NCBI RefSeq assembly: GCF_018304965.1
Contig: NZ_JAGQED010000007.1
Location: 121,580 to 185,579 of the forward strand
DNA length: 64,000 nt
Reading direction: 5' to 3'
Source of the DNA: Collimonas antrihumi
GTDB lineage: Bacteria > Pseudomonadota > Gammaproteobacteria > Burkholderiales > Burkholderiaceae_D
The notes below the pieces were generated by a model. The model did no database searches, had not been told where the DNA came from, and was given only the letters and a program-made list of their open reading frames with translations. Made by a program: the position numbers and the translations under genes. This document shows positions 18,776 through 26,061 of this stretch, piece after piece (positions within the stretch are counted from its first letter, which is position 1; each line of letters starts with the position of its first letter).

Positions 18776-18792
18776 ATGCAAAAGCTATGCAA
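18776..18792 (-). promoter_or_regulatory. Candidate Zur-type operator upstream of the TonB receptor
   Basis: Plus-strand ATGCAA-N5-ATGCAA; the core TGCA-N7-TGCA has the same spacing as the perfect palindrome in front of zur. It is about 75 bases upstream of the receptor start and flanked by ATCGAT on both sides. Assignment to Zur is inference from the shared motif and gene neighbourhood. The rest of the 200-base gap (18702-18902) shows nothing else clear. Confidence 0.4.
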
Positions 18793-18902
18793 AATCGATA
18801 CGCAGCGCAATCAATCGCGCACGATCAAAGGCGACGGCAACAAATAATGATTTGTTTCGAATGATTTGCTTCGGAATGAGCGAAGCCGGTAACTGCGTCC
18901 TG

Positions 18903-19283
18903 TCAGGAGCGGGGTGGTGCGCGAGGTGAGAAATGGCAGGAGAAAGGGGCATCCCAGGAGGCGAATGCCTGCCACAGCGCCAGCACATGTTTGCCGGGCA
19001 GTGGCGGTAATGTCAGCGGCGTCGAGTAAATCGTCGCTGCCAGGGTGGCGTCGTCGAATGCCGCGCAAGAGTGATGTGCTTTGCCACTACCTTCGATGGT
19101 GCGTTCGATTACCGACGTCATGTGCGTCAGTCGGGTCGATTGCTTGTTTTCCCAGGCGGCATGGACGATGCTATGCGTCAGACCCAGCCATTGGGCGAAC
19201 AGGATCGCACATATCAGCACCAACGCCAGCACTGGCGCATGCGCGGCGTGCTGGCGTCTTGAGCGGAGTACCTGGGCGGACAT
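18903..19283 (-). CDS. Small membrane-anchored protein, DUF2946-like, in zinc block
   Basis: Short protein with one N-terminal hydrophobic helix (residues about 17-35, VLALVLICAILFAQWLGLTHS) and a conserved-looking HSCAAFDDATLAATIYSTP segment; the tail ends in CHFSPRAPPRS. The pattern AQWLGL-x-H plus HSCAAFD-A-TL is one I associate with small proteins encoded beside metal-type TonB receptors in Burkholderiales. The function is unknown; histidines and cysteines (H30, H34, HSC) could bind metal. Start is ATG at 19283, with TTG at 19286 as an alternative, and no good ribosome site is visible. It is co-directional with the receptor, 201 bases upstream of it. Confidence 0.55.
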   Translation of the reverse strand: MSAQVLRSRRQHAAHAPVLALVLICAILFAQWLGLTHSIVHAAWENKQSTRLTHMTSVIERTIEGSGKAHHSCAAFDDATLAATIYSTPLTLPPLPGKHVLALWQAFASWDAPFSCHFSPRAPPRS

Positions 19284-19396
19284 CAAGGAGTCTGGTAGCG
19301 TGGAAATAACAACGGCGCAACAACGGCGAAAGCGGGTAACGATCCAGGATCAAAGATCAAGGATCAAGATCGAGCTGAAGGCTACAGGAAAGCCAA

Positions 19397-19419
19397 CCAA
19401 GGCTGCAATGCTACCTTGG
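19397..19419 (-). terminator. Possible terminator hairpin after dksA
   Basis: CCAAGG (19397-19402) pairs with CCTTGG (19414-19419), extended by a C/G on one side, about 40 bases beyond the dksA stop. The T-tract on the minus strand is weak, so termination efficiency is uncertain. Confidence 0.35.
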
Positions 19420-19457
19420 CTTAAATTTTCCCACAGCCTCCTGGCCGTTATCGGTGA

Positions 19458-20408
19458 TCAATCGCCGTAAAGCTTTTGTTTCAGTTCGCGGCGTTGTTGC
19501 GCTTCCAGCGACAAGGTTGCAGTCGGGCGTGCCAGCAAGCGTGGAATGCCGATCGGTTCACCGGTTTCTTCGCACCAGCCGTATTCGCCGGCGTCAATCG
19601 ATGCGATCGATTGCTGTACTTTCTTCAGCAATTTGCGTTCGCGATCGCGGGTACGCAATTCCAGCGCATGTTCTTCTTCGATGGTGGCGCGGTCTGCTGG
19701 ATCCGGCACCAGGACGGTTTCACGCAAATGCTCAGTGGTTTCTCCAGCGTTCTTGAGCAGGTCGATTTCTAACTGCTGCAAACGCGCTTTGAAGAAAGCC
19801 AGTTGCGCCTCATTCATGTAGTCCTTTTCGCTCATCTTGAGGATTTGCTCTTCGGTCAACAGAATGGATTCGGAGGTTGGTTTGGTTGTTTTAGTAGCCA
19901 CTTCGCTTGCTTTCGATACGACGTTTTTTTCAATTTTATCCGTTAATCCGGCACTTGCGGGCTTGTCGCTGGTGCTGCTAGCGCCGGATCTGGCCGTTGG
20001 GGAACTCAGTTTCTTTGTAACAGAACTACTGGCTTTCACCGATGTATCTCGAGTTATATCTCGTGTTACCTCATTACGCGTTGCCTTCTCTGCCGCCGGA
20101 GCGGAGCTGGTAACAGATTTGGCCGTCGCCGTTTTCTTGGCTAAGGATTTTACAACAGGTTTGGGGCTGGGTTTGGCAACTTTGGACGCAGCCTTACTTG
20201 CGGTTGCAGCAGGGGACTCAGTCTTTAGTGGCGCCCTGGTGGAGATTTTTGCTGCTTTTTCAGCTATTTTTGCGCTGCTGGTTGCGCTTTTAACTGCGCT
20301 TTTAACTGCTTTACTGGCGGGAGCACTAGCCGGCCGGGTTTTCGGCGTCAATTTGCCTAGCGAGGCCGATGCCTTGTTGGCAACGGTCTTTTTAACGGTC
20401 AGGTTCAT
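19458..20408 (-). CDS. dksA: DksA-family transcription factor with long Lys/Ala/Ser-rich N-terminal extension and degenerate zinc finger
   Basis: RNA-polymerase secondary-channel factor of the stringent response. The DksA part begins near residue 197 (YMNEAQLAFFKARLQQLE) and includes the coiled-coil tip region (VPDPADRATIEEEHALELRTRDRERKLLKK, with the tip Asp-x-x-Asp). In the finger, only Cys279 of the four zinc ligands remains; the others are Thr282, Ser300 and Ala303, so it probably folds without zinc. The first 195 residues are a histone H1-like Lys/Ala/Ser/Thr/Pro-rich tail. Start at 20408 has GGGAGAGGA directly upstream. It lies downstream of cobW, probably in the same transcript as zur-cobW. 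Confidence 0.88.
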   Translation of the reverse strand: MNLTVKKTVANKASASLGKLTPKTRPASAPASKAVKSAVKSATSSAKIAEKAAKISTRAPLKTESPAATASKAASKVAKPSPKPVVKSLAKKTATAKSVTSSAPAAEKATRNEVTRDITRDTSVKASSSVTKKLSSPTARSGASSTSDKPASAGLTDKIEKNVVSKASEVATKTTKPTSESILLTEEQILKMSEKDYMNEAQLAFFKARLQQLEIDLLKNAGETTEHLRETVLVPDPADRATIEEEHALELRTRDRERKLLKKVQQSIASIDAGEYGWCEETGEPIGIPRLLARPTATLSLEAQQRRELKQKLYGD

Positions 20409-20491
20409 GGTCCTCTCCCTTAAATCAGCAGCCAAGCGACGATGCGATTGGCACGCTATCCAGTGATTTCCCAGCGCAAAACTGCCATAGT

Positions 20492-21544
20492 TTATACCAA
20501 ACATTGCTCCAAACCGCGAATAAAGATGTCTTTCGGCAGATTCTTGCCAATGAAGACCATTTTGCTGCCGCGTGTCTCATTTGCATCCCATTTGCCGCCG
20601 ACATCGCTGCCCATGATCTGATGCACGCCTTGAAACACAACTTTGCGGTCGGCGCCATCCATCAACAATACGCCTTTGTAGCGCAACATGCGCGGTCCGT
20701 ATACTTGCACCAGGCCACCAAGGAATTCGTCCAGGCGTGCAGTATCGAAGGGCCTTTCACTTTTGAACACAAAAGCGGCTATTTCATCATCGTGATGTGC
20801 GTGGTGGTGGTCGTGATGGCTGTGGGCTTCGTGCGCGTGGGAAGGATGATCGCAATCGTCGCCGCTGTGCTCATGAGCGTGCTCTTCCGTTGCCAAAAAG
20901 TCAGGATCGATTTCGAGCTTGGCGTTGAGATTGAAACCGCGGATATCCAGGATTTCGTCTATCGGTGTGTGTTGCGGATCCAATGTAATGATCGGTGCGC
21001 GCGGATTGATGCGTTTCAGGCGGCTGGTCAAGGAAGCAATTTCTTCTGCGCTCACCAGGTCGGTTTTGGAGAGCAGCAATTTGTCGGCAAAACCTACCTG
21101 GCGTTGCGCTTCTTCCTGTTGGTCGAGCTGCGACATGGCATGTTTTGCATCGACCACGGTAACAATCGCGTCCAGCATGAAGTGCATCGCCACTTCATCG
21201 TCGACAAAGAAGGTTTGCGCTACCGGCCCCGGATTGGCCATGCCGGTGGTTTCGATAATCACCCGGTCAAAATTCAGTTCACCGGCGGCACGGCGCCGCG
21301 CCAGCGTGGTCAGGGCAACGATCAGGTCGCCGCGCACGGTACAGCAGATGCAACCGTTGTTCATTTCGACGATTTGTTCGGTACTGTCCTGAACCAGGAT
21401 TTCATTATCGATATTTTCCTGGCCGAATTCATTTTCAATCACGGCGATTTTATGGCCATGCTGCTGTTGCAGGATACGGTTGAGCAGAGTGGTTTTGCCG
21501 GCGCCGAGGAAGCCGGTCAGGATCGTGGTGGGGATGAGTGCCAT
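20492..21544 (-). CDS. COG0523 (CobW/ZigA-like) GTPase, putative zinc metallochaperone
   Basis: G3E GTPase of the kind that delivers zinc to client enzymes under scarcity. Walker A GFLGAGKTT at residues 11-19, the metal-binding CICC motif at 65-68, Walker B region (RVIIETTGMANP), base-recognition SKTD, and a His/Asp-rich tract at about 217-250 (HAHEHSGDDCDHPSHAHEAH and following). A CobW C-terminal domain ends the protein. It sits between zur and dksA on the same strand, 96 bases from zur. Gene context argues for zinc rather than cobalamin, but the subfamily was not tested. Confidence 0.9.
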   Translation of the reverse strand: MALIPTTILTGFLGAGKTTLLNRILQQQHGHKIAVIENEFGQENIDNEILVQDSTEQIVEMNNGCICCTVRGDLIVALTTLARRRAAGELNFDRVIIETTGMANPGPVAQTFFVDDEVAMHFMLDAIVTVVDAKHAMSQLDQQEEAQRQVGFADKLLLSKTDLVSAEEIASLTSRLKRINPRAPIITLDPQHTPIDEILDIRGFNLNAKLEIDPDFLATEEHAHEHSGDDCDHPSHAHEAHSHHDHHHAHHDDEIAAFVFKSERPFDTARLDEFLGGLVQVYGPRMLRYKGVLLMDGADRKVVFQGVHQIMGSDVGGKWDANETRGSKMVFIGKNLPKDIFIRGLEQCLV

Positions 21545-21640
21545 AGTGGGATTCGGAAAAATATAAACTAAAAAGGATAGAAAACCAGGTGGAAATTCAG
21601 CTTAGCAAGCTATGGCTATGAACGCTGCGGATGCCATGGG

Positions 21641-22237
21641 CTAATGCGCGCAATCGGCGCACCAGCCTTTGATGGTCAATTCGATCTCATGACCTTGAAA
21701 GCCCTTGCCCAGCGTGTCTTGTAAAGCTTGTTGCAGTTGTTTGTGCAGCTTGGCCGGTGTAGTTGTGCCGGCATGGCTGTCGCCAAGCGCCAGTATGCTG
21801 TCCAGGAAGCCGGCGTCGCCGCTGCCGTCCAGGCAAAATACCTTGGCGCAGCGGGTGCATTTGAAATGCCCGTGCTGGTGTTGGGCATGATGCGTTGCGC
21901 CGCCGTGGGGGCTGGAATCGCCGTGCTCGGCGCCGGCGCTATAGCGGAACACACGATCGTCGCCGGCAATCTTGTGCGCCAGGCCGGCATCGGTCAGGCA
22001 ATCGAGGGCGCGATACAAGGTTACCCGGTCCATCTCGGTAAACTGGTCCTGCATGTCCTGATGTGAAAAAGCGCAACGCGCCTCCAGCAGGGTCGCCAAT
22101 ACCTTGATGCGTGCCGGTGTGATGCGCAGTGCAACGTCGCGCAACTGCGCCTCGGCCAATGCCGCCGCATGCTGATGGGTGTTGCCCTTGGCGGTTGCGG
22201 CGGTAGCGGCAGATTTCAATTTTGGGCCTGGGTTCAT
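21641..22237 (-). CDS. zur: Fur-family regulator, probable zinc uptake regulator Zur
   Basis: Winged-helix metalloregulator: the DNA-binding domain is about residues 35-100 (ITPARIKVLATLLEARCAFSHQDM ... RVTLYRALDCLTDAGLAHKI) and the dimerisation domain follows. Structural zinc motifs CTRC and CADC are both present, and the linker is unusually His-rich (HGDSSPHGGATHHAQHQHGH). The first 25 residues are an extra Ala/Thr-rich tail. Zur rather than Fur is inferred from the neighbours. A perfect palindrome 40-56 bases upstream of the start is a likely autoregulatory operator. Confidence 0.82.
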   Translation of the reverse strand: MNPGPKLKSAATAATAKGNTHQHAAALAEAQLRDVALRITPARIKVLATLLEARCAFSHQDMQDQFTEMDRVTLYRALDCLTDAGLAHKIAGDDRVFRYSAGAEHGDSSPHGGATHHAQHQHGHFKCTRCAKVFCLDGSGDAGFLDSILALGDSHAGTTTPAKLHKQLQQALQDTLGKGFQGHEIELTIKGWCADCAH

Positions 22238-22276
22238 AATGCAGTATGGGTGGGTGAGATTTCAATTATGCCTGAA

Positions 22277-22293
22277 ATGCAATTCAGTTGCAT
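22277..22293 (-). promoter_or_regulatory. Palindromic operator candidate upstream of zur
   Basis: Perfect inverted repeat ATGCAA-TTCAG-TTGCAT. On the minus strand it is followed by CATAAT (a possible -10) six bases later, so a bound repressor would block the promoter. The TGCA-N7-TGCA core recurs before the TonB receptor at 18776. Confidence 0.5.
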
Positions 22294-22362
22294 ATTTGAT
22301 GTGATGGTGGTTCGAACTAACCAGTCCAAAAGATTACATTTACCTGTCTGTGCATCTGGGGA

Positions 22363-23346
22363 TCATGTATCCGAGATTTTCTTGGCGCGCGGGTGGGCGG
22401 CATCATAAACCTGCGCCAGGCGCTGGAAATCAAGCGAGGTGTAGACCTGGGTAGCGGCGATCGACGCATGCCCCAGCAATTCTTGTACCGCGCGCAGATC
22501 ACCGGAGCCCTGCAACATGTGCGAGGCGAATGAATGACGTAGCACATGAGGATGGACATTGCTGGCGATGCCAAGCGATTGCGCATGATGCTTCAGGCGC
22601 AACTGGATCACTCGCGGCGATACGCGGGTGCCGCGTTCGCTCAGGAACAGGGCAACGGCATGCCCGTCTTTGTCAATCTGATCATTTTTCAGTAGCGCCT
22701 GGCGTTGCGGCAGCCACGCCGCAACCGCTTGTATTGCCGGTTGGCCAACCGGCACGCTGCGTTTCTTGTCGCCTTTACCCGTGACGGTCACTTCGGCCGC
22801 GTCGAGGTCGATCCAGCCGGCCGATTCATAACCTGCTTGCTTGCAATAGCGCAGGTCCAGCCCTGCCAGTTCCGAGACTCGCAGTCCGCTGGAATACAGC
22901 AGTTCAAACATCGCGTGATTGCATAACGCCATGCTGGATCCGGCGTCGGCCAACGGGTTGCCGCTAGCGACCAGATGAATCGCGTCATCGGCGGCCATGG
23001 CTTTCGGCAGCGGTTTGGCGCGCTTTGGCGCTTTCACGCCTTCGACCGGATTGCTGGCGAGCGTGGTCTGTTCTGCCAGCCATTCGAAAAAGCCGCGCCA
23101 GGCCGACAGCTTGCGCGCAATCGAACTTGGATTCAAACCGCGGGAGTGCAATTGCGCGGCAAATTTACGGATGTGAAAGTGCGTGACGGCGGCGAACTCC
23201 CAGCCGTCGCCGAGTGCCTGCGTCAGGCTCGCCAGTTCCTTCAAGTCGCGCGCATAGTTGCTGATCGTATGCGCTGACAGCTGGCGCTGACCTGCCAGGC
23301 TATCAAGGTAGCCGCTGAGGCAGGTCTGGTTGGCGTCGTCGCTCAC
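22363..23346 (-). CDS. xerC: Tyrosine recombinase XerC
   Basis: Chromosome-dimer resolution recombinase acting at dif with XerD. N-terminal SAM-like core-binding domain (residues about 8-95), then the catalytic domain with R156 (GLRVSEL), K191, H267 and R270 (HVLRHSFASHML), H293 (LLGHASIAATQVY) and nucleophile Y302, all present. It ends with the ...AHPRAKK tail typical of XerC. It lies 19 bases downstream of the DUF484 gene, the usual Burkholderiales pairing. Confidence 0.94.
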   Translation of the reverse strand: MSDDANQTCLSGYLDSLAGQRQLSAHTISNYARDLKELASLTQALGDGWEFAAVTHFHIRKFAAQLHSRGLNPSSIARKLSAWRGFFEWLAEQTTLASNPVEGVKAPKRAKPLPKAMAADDAIHLVASGNPLADAGSSMALCNHAMFELLYSSGLRVSELAGLDLRYCKQAGYESAGWIDLDAAEVTVTGKGDKKRSVPVGQPAIQAVAAWLPQRQALLKNDQIDKDGHAVALFLSERGTRVSPRVIQLRLKHHAQSLGIASNVHPHVLRHSFASHMLQGSGDLRAVQELLGHASIAATQVYTSLDFQRLAQVYDAAHPRAKKISDT

Positions 23347-23365
23347 GATGGGAGGGATGAGTTGT

Positions 23366-24040
23366 TTACTCGAGCAGACAGGCTAGCGCAGCGCTTGCGG
23401 TTTCGCCAATTTGCACCAGGAAATCAGTCGCCATGTCGGCGCTAAAGCGTTGTGGATCGGGAGAGCCCAGCACCAGCAGGCCGAAGGTTGCCGAGGCGGT
23501 GGCGCTGCTGCTGGTGCTACGCAAGGGCAGCATGGCGACGGACTGGATATCCTGCTCAAGCCAGGCGGCAGCTTCGAAATCATTATTGCTGCCGCAAAAC
23601 GGCAAACTCAAGCCGTTGGCGAAAATCTTGGCGTCCTCGGAGGCCGCTGCCGCAAACCAGGTGTGTGAATATTCCTCGGCGACGCCCCACAACCGCAAGG
23701 TGGCCTGAGGTACCGCAAAACCGGTGCGCAAGCCATCGACCAGCGTGTGCGGCAGGTCGACGTCGTTGCGGGCCAGCAGCAAGCTGCGGGTCCAGCTGTG
23801 CAGTTTGTGCGCGCTTGCATCATTTTCCTGGGCATTGCGAATCATGTCGGCCAGGCGCAAATCCTGCAGTTTGATTTTTTCGCGGAGTACTTCCATTTGC
23901 CGCTCTTGTAGCGACACAGCCCGGCCTAACAGAGGGCTGGTGAGACGGATCTTGGCCAGCAGTTCGGCATGTTCTTCGAAAAAATGCGGGGAGTCGATCA
24001 GATATTGGGCGATAGTATCGGGATCAAGTTGAAGGGTCAT
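23366..24040 (-). CDS. DUF484 family protein
   Basis: GAF-like protein of unknown function, nearly always found upstream of xerC. N-terminal helix pair (LDPDTIAQYLIDSPHFFEEHAELLAKI), a coiled coil (about 45-80, VSLQERQMEVLREKIKLQDL), then a GAF-like domain (about 90-224, with VAMLPLRS and FGLLVLGSPDPQRFSADMATDFL), matching DUF484 throughout. It starts the DUF484-xerC unit. Elsewhere in the order dapF usually precedes it; here a porin and a Sel1-type gene intervene. Confidence 0.9.
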   Translation of the reverse strand: MTLQLDPDTIAQYLIDSPHFFEEHAELLAKIRLTSPLLGRAVSLQERQMEVLREKIKLQDLRLADMIRNAQENDASAHKLHSWTRSLLLARNDVDLPHTLVDGLRTGFAVPQATLRLWGVAEEYSHTWFAAAASEDAKIFANGLSLPFCGSNNDFEAAAWLEQDIQSVAMLPLRSTSSSATASATFGLLVLGSPDPQRFSADMATDFLVQIGETASAALACLLE

Positions 24041-24132
24041 GTGTGTCTGTGATGAATAAAAGGAATGATCAAGAGTACACCGCTATGTCGGTGCGTGACA
24101 ACTTTGGAGTCTTACGCTAATCGCCGGGCAAT

Positions 24133-24168
24133 AAAAAAGGCCCACATGGCAAGCCATGTGGGCCTTTT
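24133..24168 (-). terminator. Strong intrinsic terminator of the porin gene
   Basis: AAAAGGCCCACATGGC (24135-24150) pairs perfectly over 16 bases with GCCATGTGGGCCTTTT (24153-24168) around a two-base loop. On the minus strand it is followed by a T-run. It lies 57 bases after the porin stop, as suits a highly expressed gene. Confidence 0.92.
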
Positions 24169-24224
24169 ACATCTCTAGTCAAGCAACCTTGCCCGCTTGT
24201 TGCTGCGGGTTCGGTCAGCTTAAA

Positions 24225-25406
24225 TTAGAACTTGTGGCGGATACCAACAGCAACTGCTGTCTGGTTGCCAGTGTTGCCGAGGCTGTCGCCGAACACGCCT
24301 GGATTGACAGCATCCTTAGCGCGCAGGTTCGACACGAATGCGTACAGGTCAGTACGCTTCGACAGGAAGTAGTCAGTACCCAGGTTGATTTGGGTCAGCT
24401 TGCCCTTGGCGGAACCTGCATCAGCAAATGTCAGCTTGTTGTATTGAACGCTAGCCAACAGGTGCAGAGGTGCAGTAACAGCGTAGTTCACGCCCAGTTC
24501 GAAGATGTCAGCCTTGGTGTTGTTGAAGCTGCCAACTGTGAAGCTGCCTGGTTGCAGAACGCCAGTAGTGCCCAGAGTCGACGAGAATGCCAGAGGTTGC
24601 TTGGTACGCGACCAGTTACCGTACAGACGCGCAGGACCGGCTTGGTAGCTAGCGCCCAGGCTGAATGTCTTCAGAGCTGTGTCGCCGGCAGCGCCGTGAC
24701 CAGCGAACGATGTGTTGCCCAGGATCGAAGTGTCGCTGGCGTTAGTGCCGCCAGGAGTGCCCAGTTTCGATTGGTAGTAAGCAGCGAACAGACCCAGTGG
24801 GCCGTTAGCGTACTGACCGCCCAGACCGAACGATTGACCGTTCGAAGTTTGGCCAGCTGCTTCGCCGAAACCGTAGATTGCGCTAGCTGTGAAGCCGGAC
24901 AGATCTGGTGTGTTGTAACGGATCGAATTGTTGGTACGTGTACCTTCCAAACGATTGAAGTTGTGGCCAACGGAACCAGTTACGCCACCGAAATCTTGAA
25001 CCGAAGTCCATTGGCTGACGTCGTCCAGGACGTCAGTTTGACGACCCAGCAGAACGGAACCGAAGTTGCCGCCCAGACCGACTACCGATTTACGACGGAA
25101 CAGGTTAGTTGTGCCCTTGTCTTGGCCGTTCAATGCGCCAGTGTCGTTGTTGAAACCAGCTTCCAATTGGAACAGAGCCTTCAGACCGCCGCCCAGATCT
25201 TCAACGCCTTTGAAACCCAGACGCGAACCTTGGATGATGCCGGAGTTAACGCTGAATTTGCTGCCTGTGCCGCCAGCTGGCGAGATAGCTTTGCTTGTGT
25301 AAACGAGGCCAGTATCAACGATACCGTAGATGGTTACGGAGCTTTGAGCTTGTGCTGCACCTGCGATTGCGCCGAGTACGGCCAGTGCGATTAGTGATTT
25401 CTTCAT
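24225..25406 (-). CDS. Major outer-membrane porin, OmpC-like (Gram-negative porin family)
   Basis: General diffusion porin of the Burkholderiales type. Signal peptide MKKSLIALAVLGAIAGAAQA, then SSVTIYGIVDTGLVY and the GSRLGFKGVEDLGGGLKALFQLE signature of the first strands. Loop 3 region with GSVLLGRQTD. It ends in a typical C-terminal Phe (VGIRHKF). 393 residues is the usual size. Codon choice is very regular, as in abundant proteins; this bias leaves an open frame of 412 codons on the opposite strand that should not be called. AAAGGACG precedes the start. Confidence 0.95.
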   Translation of the reverse strand: MKKSLIALAVLGAIAGAAQAQSSVTIYGIVDTGLVYTSKAISPAGGTGSKFSVNSGIIQGSRLGFKGVEDLGGGLKALFQLEAGFNNDTGALNGQDKGTTNLFRRKSVVGLGGNFGSVLLGRQTDVLDDVSQWTSVQDFGGVTGSVGHNFNRLEGTRTNNSIRYNTPDLSGFTASAIYGFGEAAGQTSNGQSFGLGGQYANGPLGLFAAYYQSKLGTPGGTNASDTSILGNTSFAGHGAAGDTALKTFSLGASYQAGPARLYGNWSRTKQPLAFSSTLGTTGVLQPGSFTVGSFNNTKADIFELGVNYAVTAPLHLLASVQYNKLTFADAGSAKGKLTQINLGTDYFLSKRTDLYAFVSNLRAKDAVNPGVFGDSLGNTGNQTAVAVGIRHKF

Positions 25407-26061
25407 TTGACGTCCTTTATTTAGAAAACTGTCTTAAGGATCCGTACATCTTGCCGGATGGATGAACATTAAGGGGTCTCGCTGGCAATGCTGGCGGTTT
25501 GGTTTCCTGTGACGCTATAAATTGGTCGAAATTGAAGAAGATTGTTAATTGTGTTGTATTTTTGTGACAGGCAGGGAAGGGCTTTGGCTGTGCTTGCAGC
25601 GGCCCGGATTTGCGCAAACAGATGTATTGCGGCGTGTGCAATTTGGCACTTGCACATATTACGTAACTAATTACGTAACTAATATTAGGCTTATTGCGAG
25701 GGCTAGTGAAGGGTTCCGGTTTGTATTTACCGCTCTTGTCTATTGCAAAAACAGGATATGGGTTGCAGTGCAGGTGGCACAGCCAGCCGAATAGCTGTTA
25801 CACGCATCGAAGACTTCATTTTTTAAAGAGCAGAGTGGCGTTAGTTGGCTGAAATTAAGCGATTTTGATAATTTTTGGCCGATTTTTCGTGATTTCTTTG
25901 TTGGTCTTCGAGAGCGGCACCGCACAACGCTGTCATCGCATAAGTTTTTTTGTCGGCCGGGAGTTGATGTTGCGTAAAAGATCCACATATCGTAAAAACC
26001 AAGCAAAAATAAAATTCCATCCATTTATCGAGCATAATTTACGTTTTGGTAATGAGTACTT
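25407..26061. other. 655-base divergent intergenic region with 12-bp tandem repeat
   Basis: Separates the porin from the Sel1-type gene. No convincing gene was found. It is A+T-rich, especially 25840-26040. Two adjacent copies of TTACGTAACTAA lie at 25659-25682, each containing the palindrome TTACGTAA, a plausible binding site. The regulatory sequences of the porin (to the left) and the Sel1 gene (to the right) must lie here, but I cannot place promoters reliably. Confidence 0.6.

Noticed and set aside
24156..25394. 412-codon open frame on the plus strand opposite the porin
   Set aside because: It is a shadow of the porin's strongly biased codons; the product is Cys/Val/Gln-rich without any family motif and covers the porin terminator.
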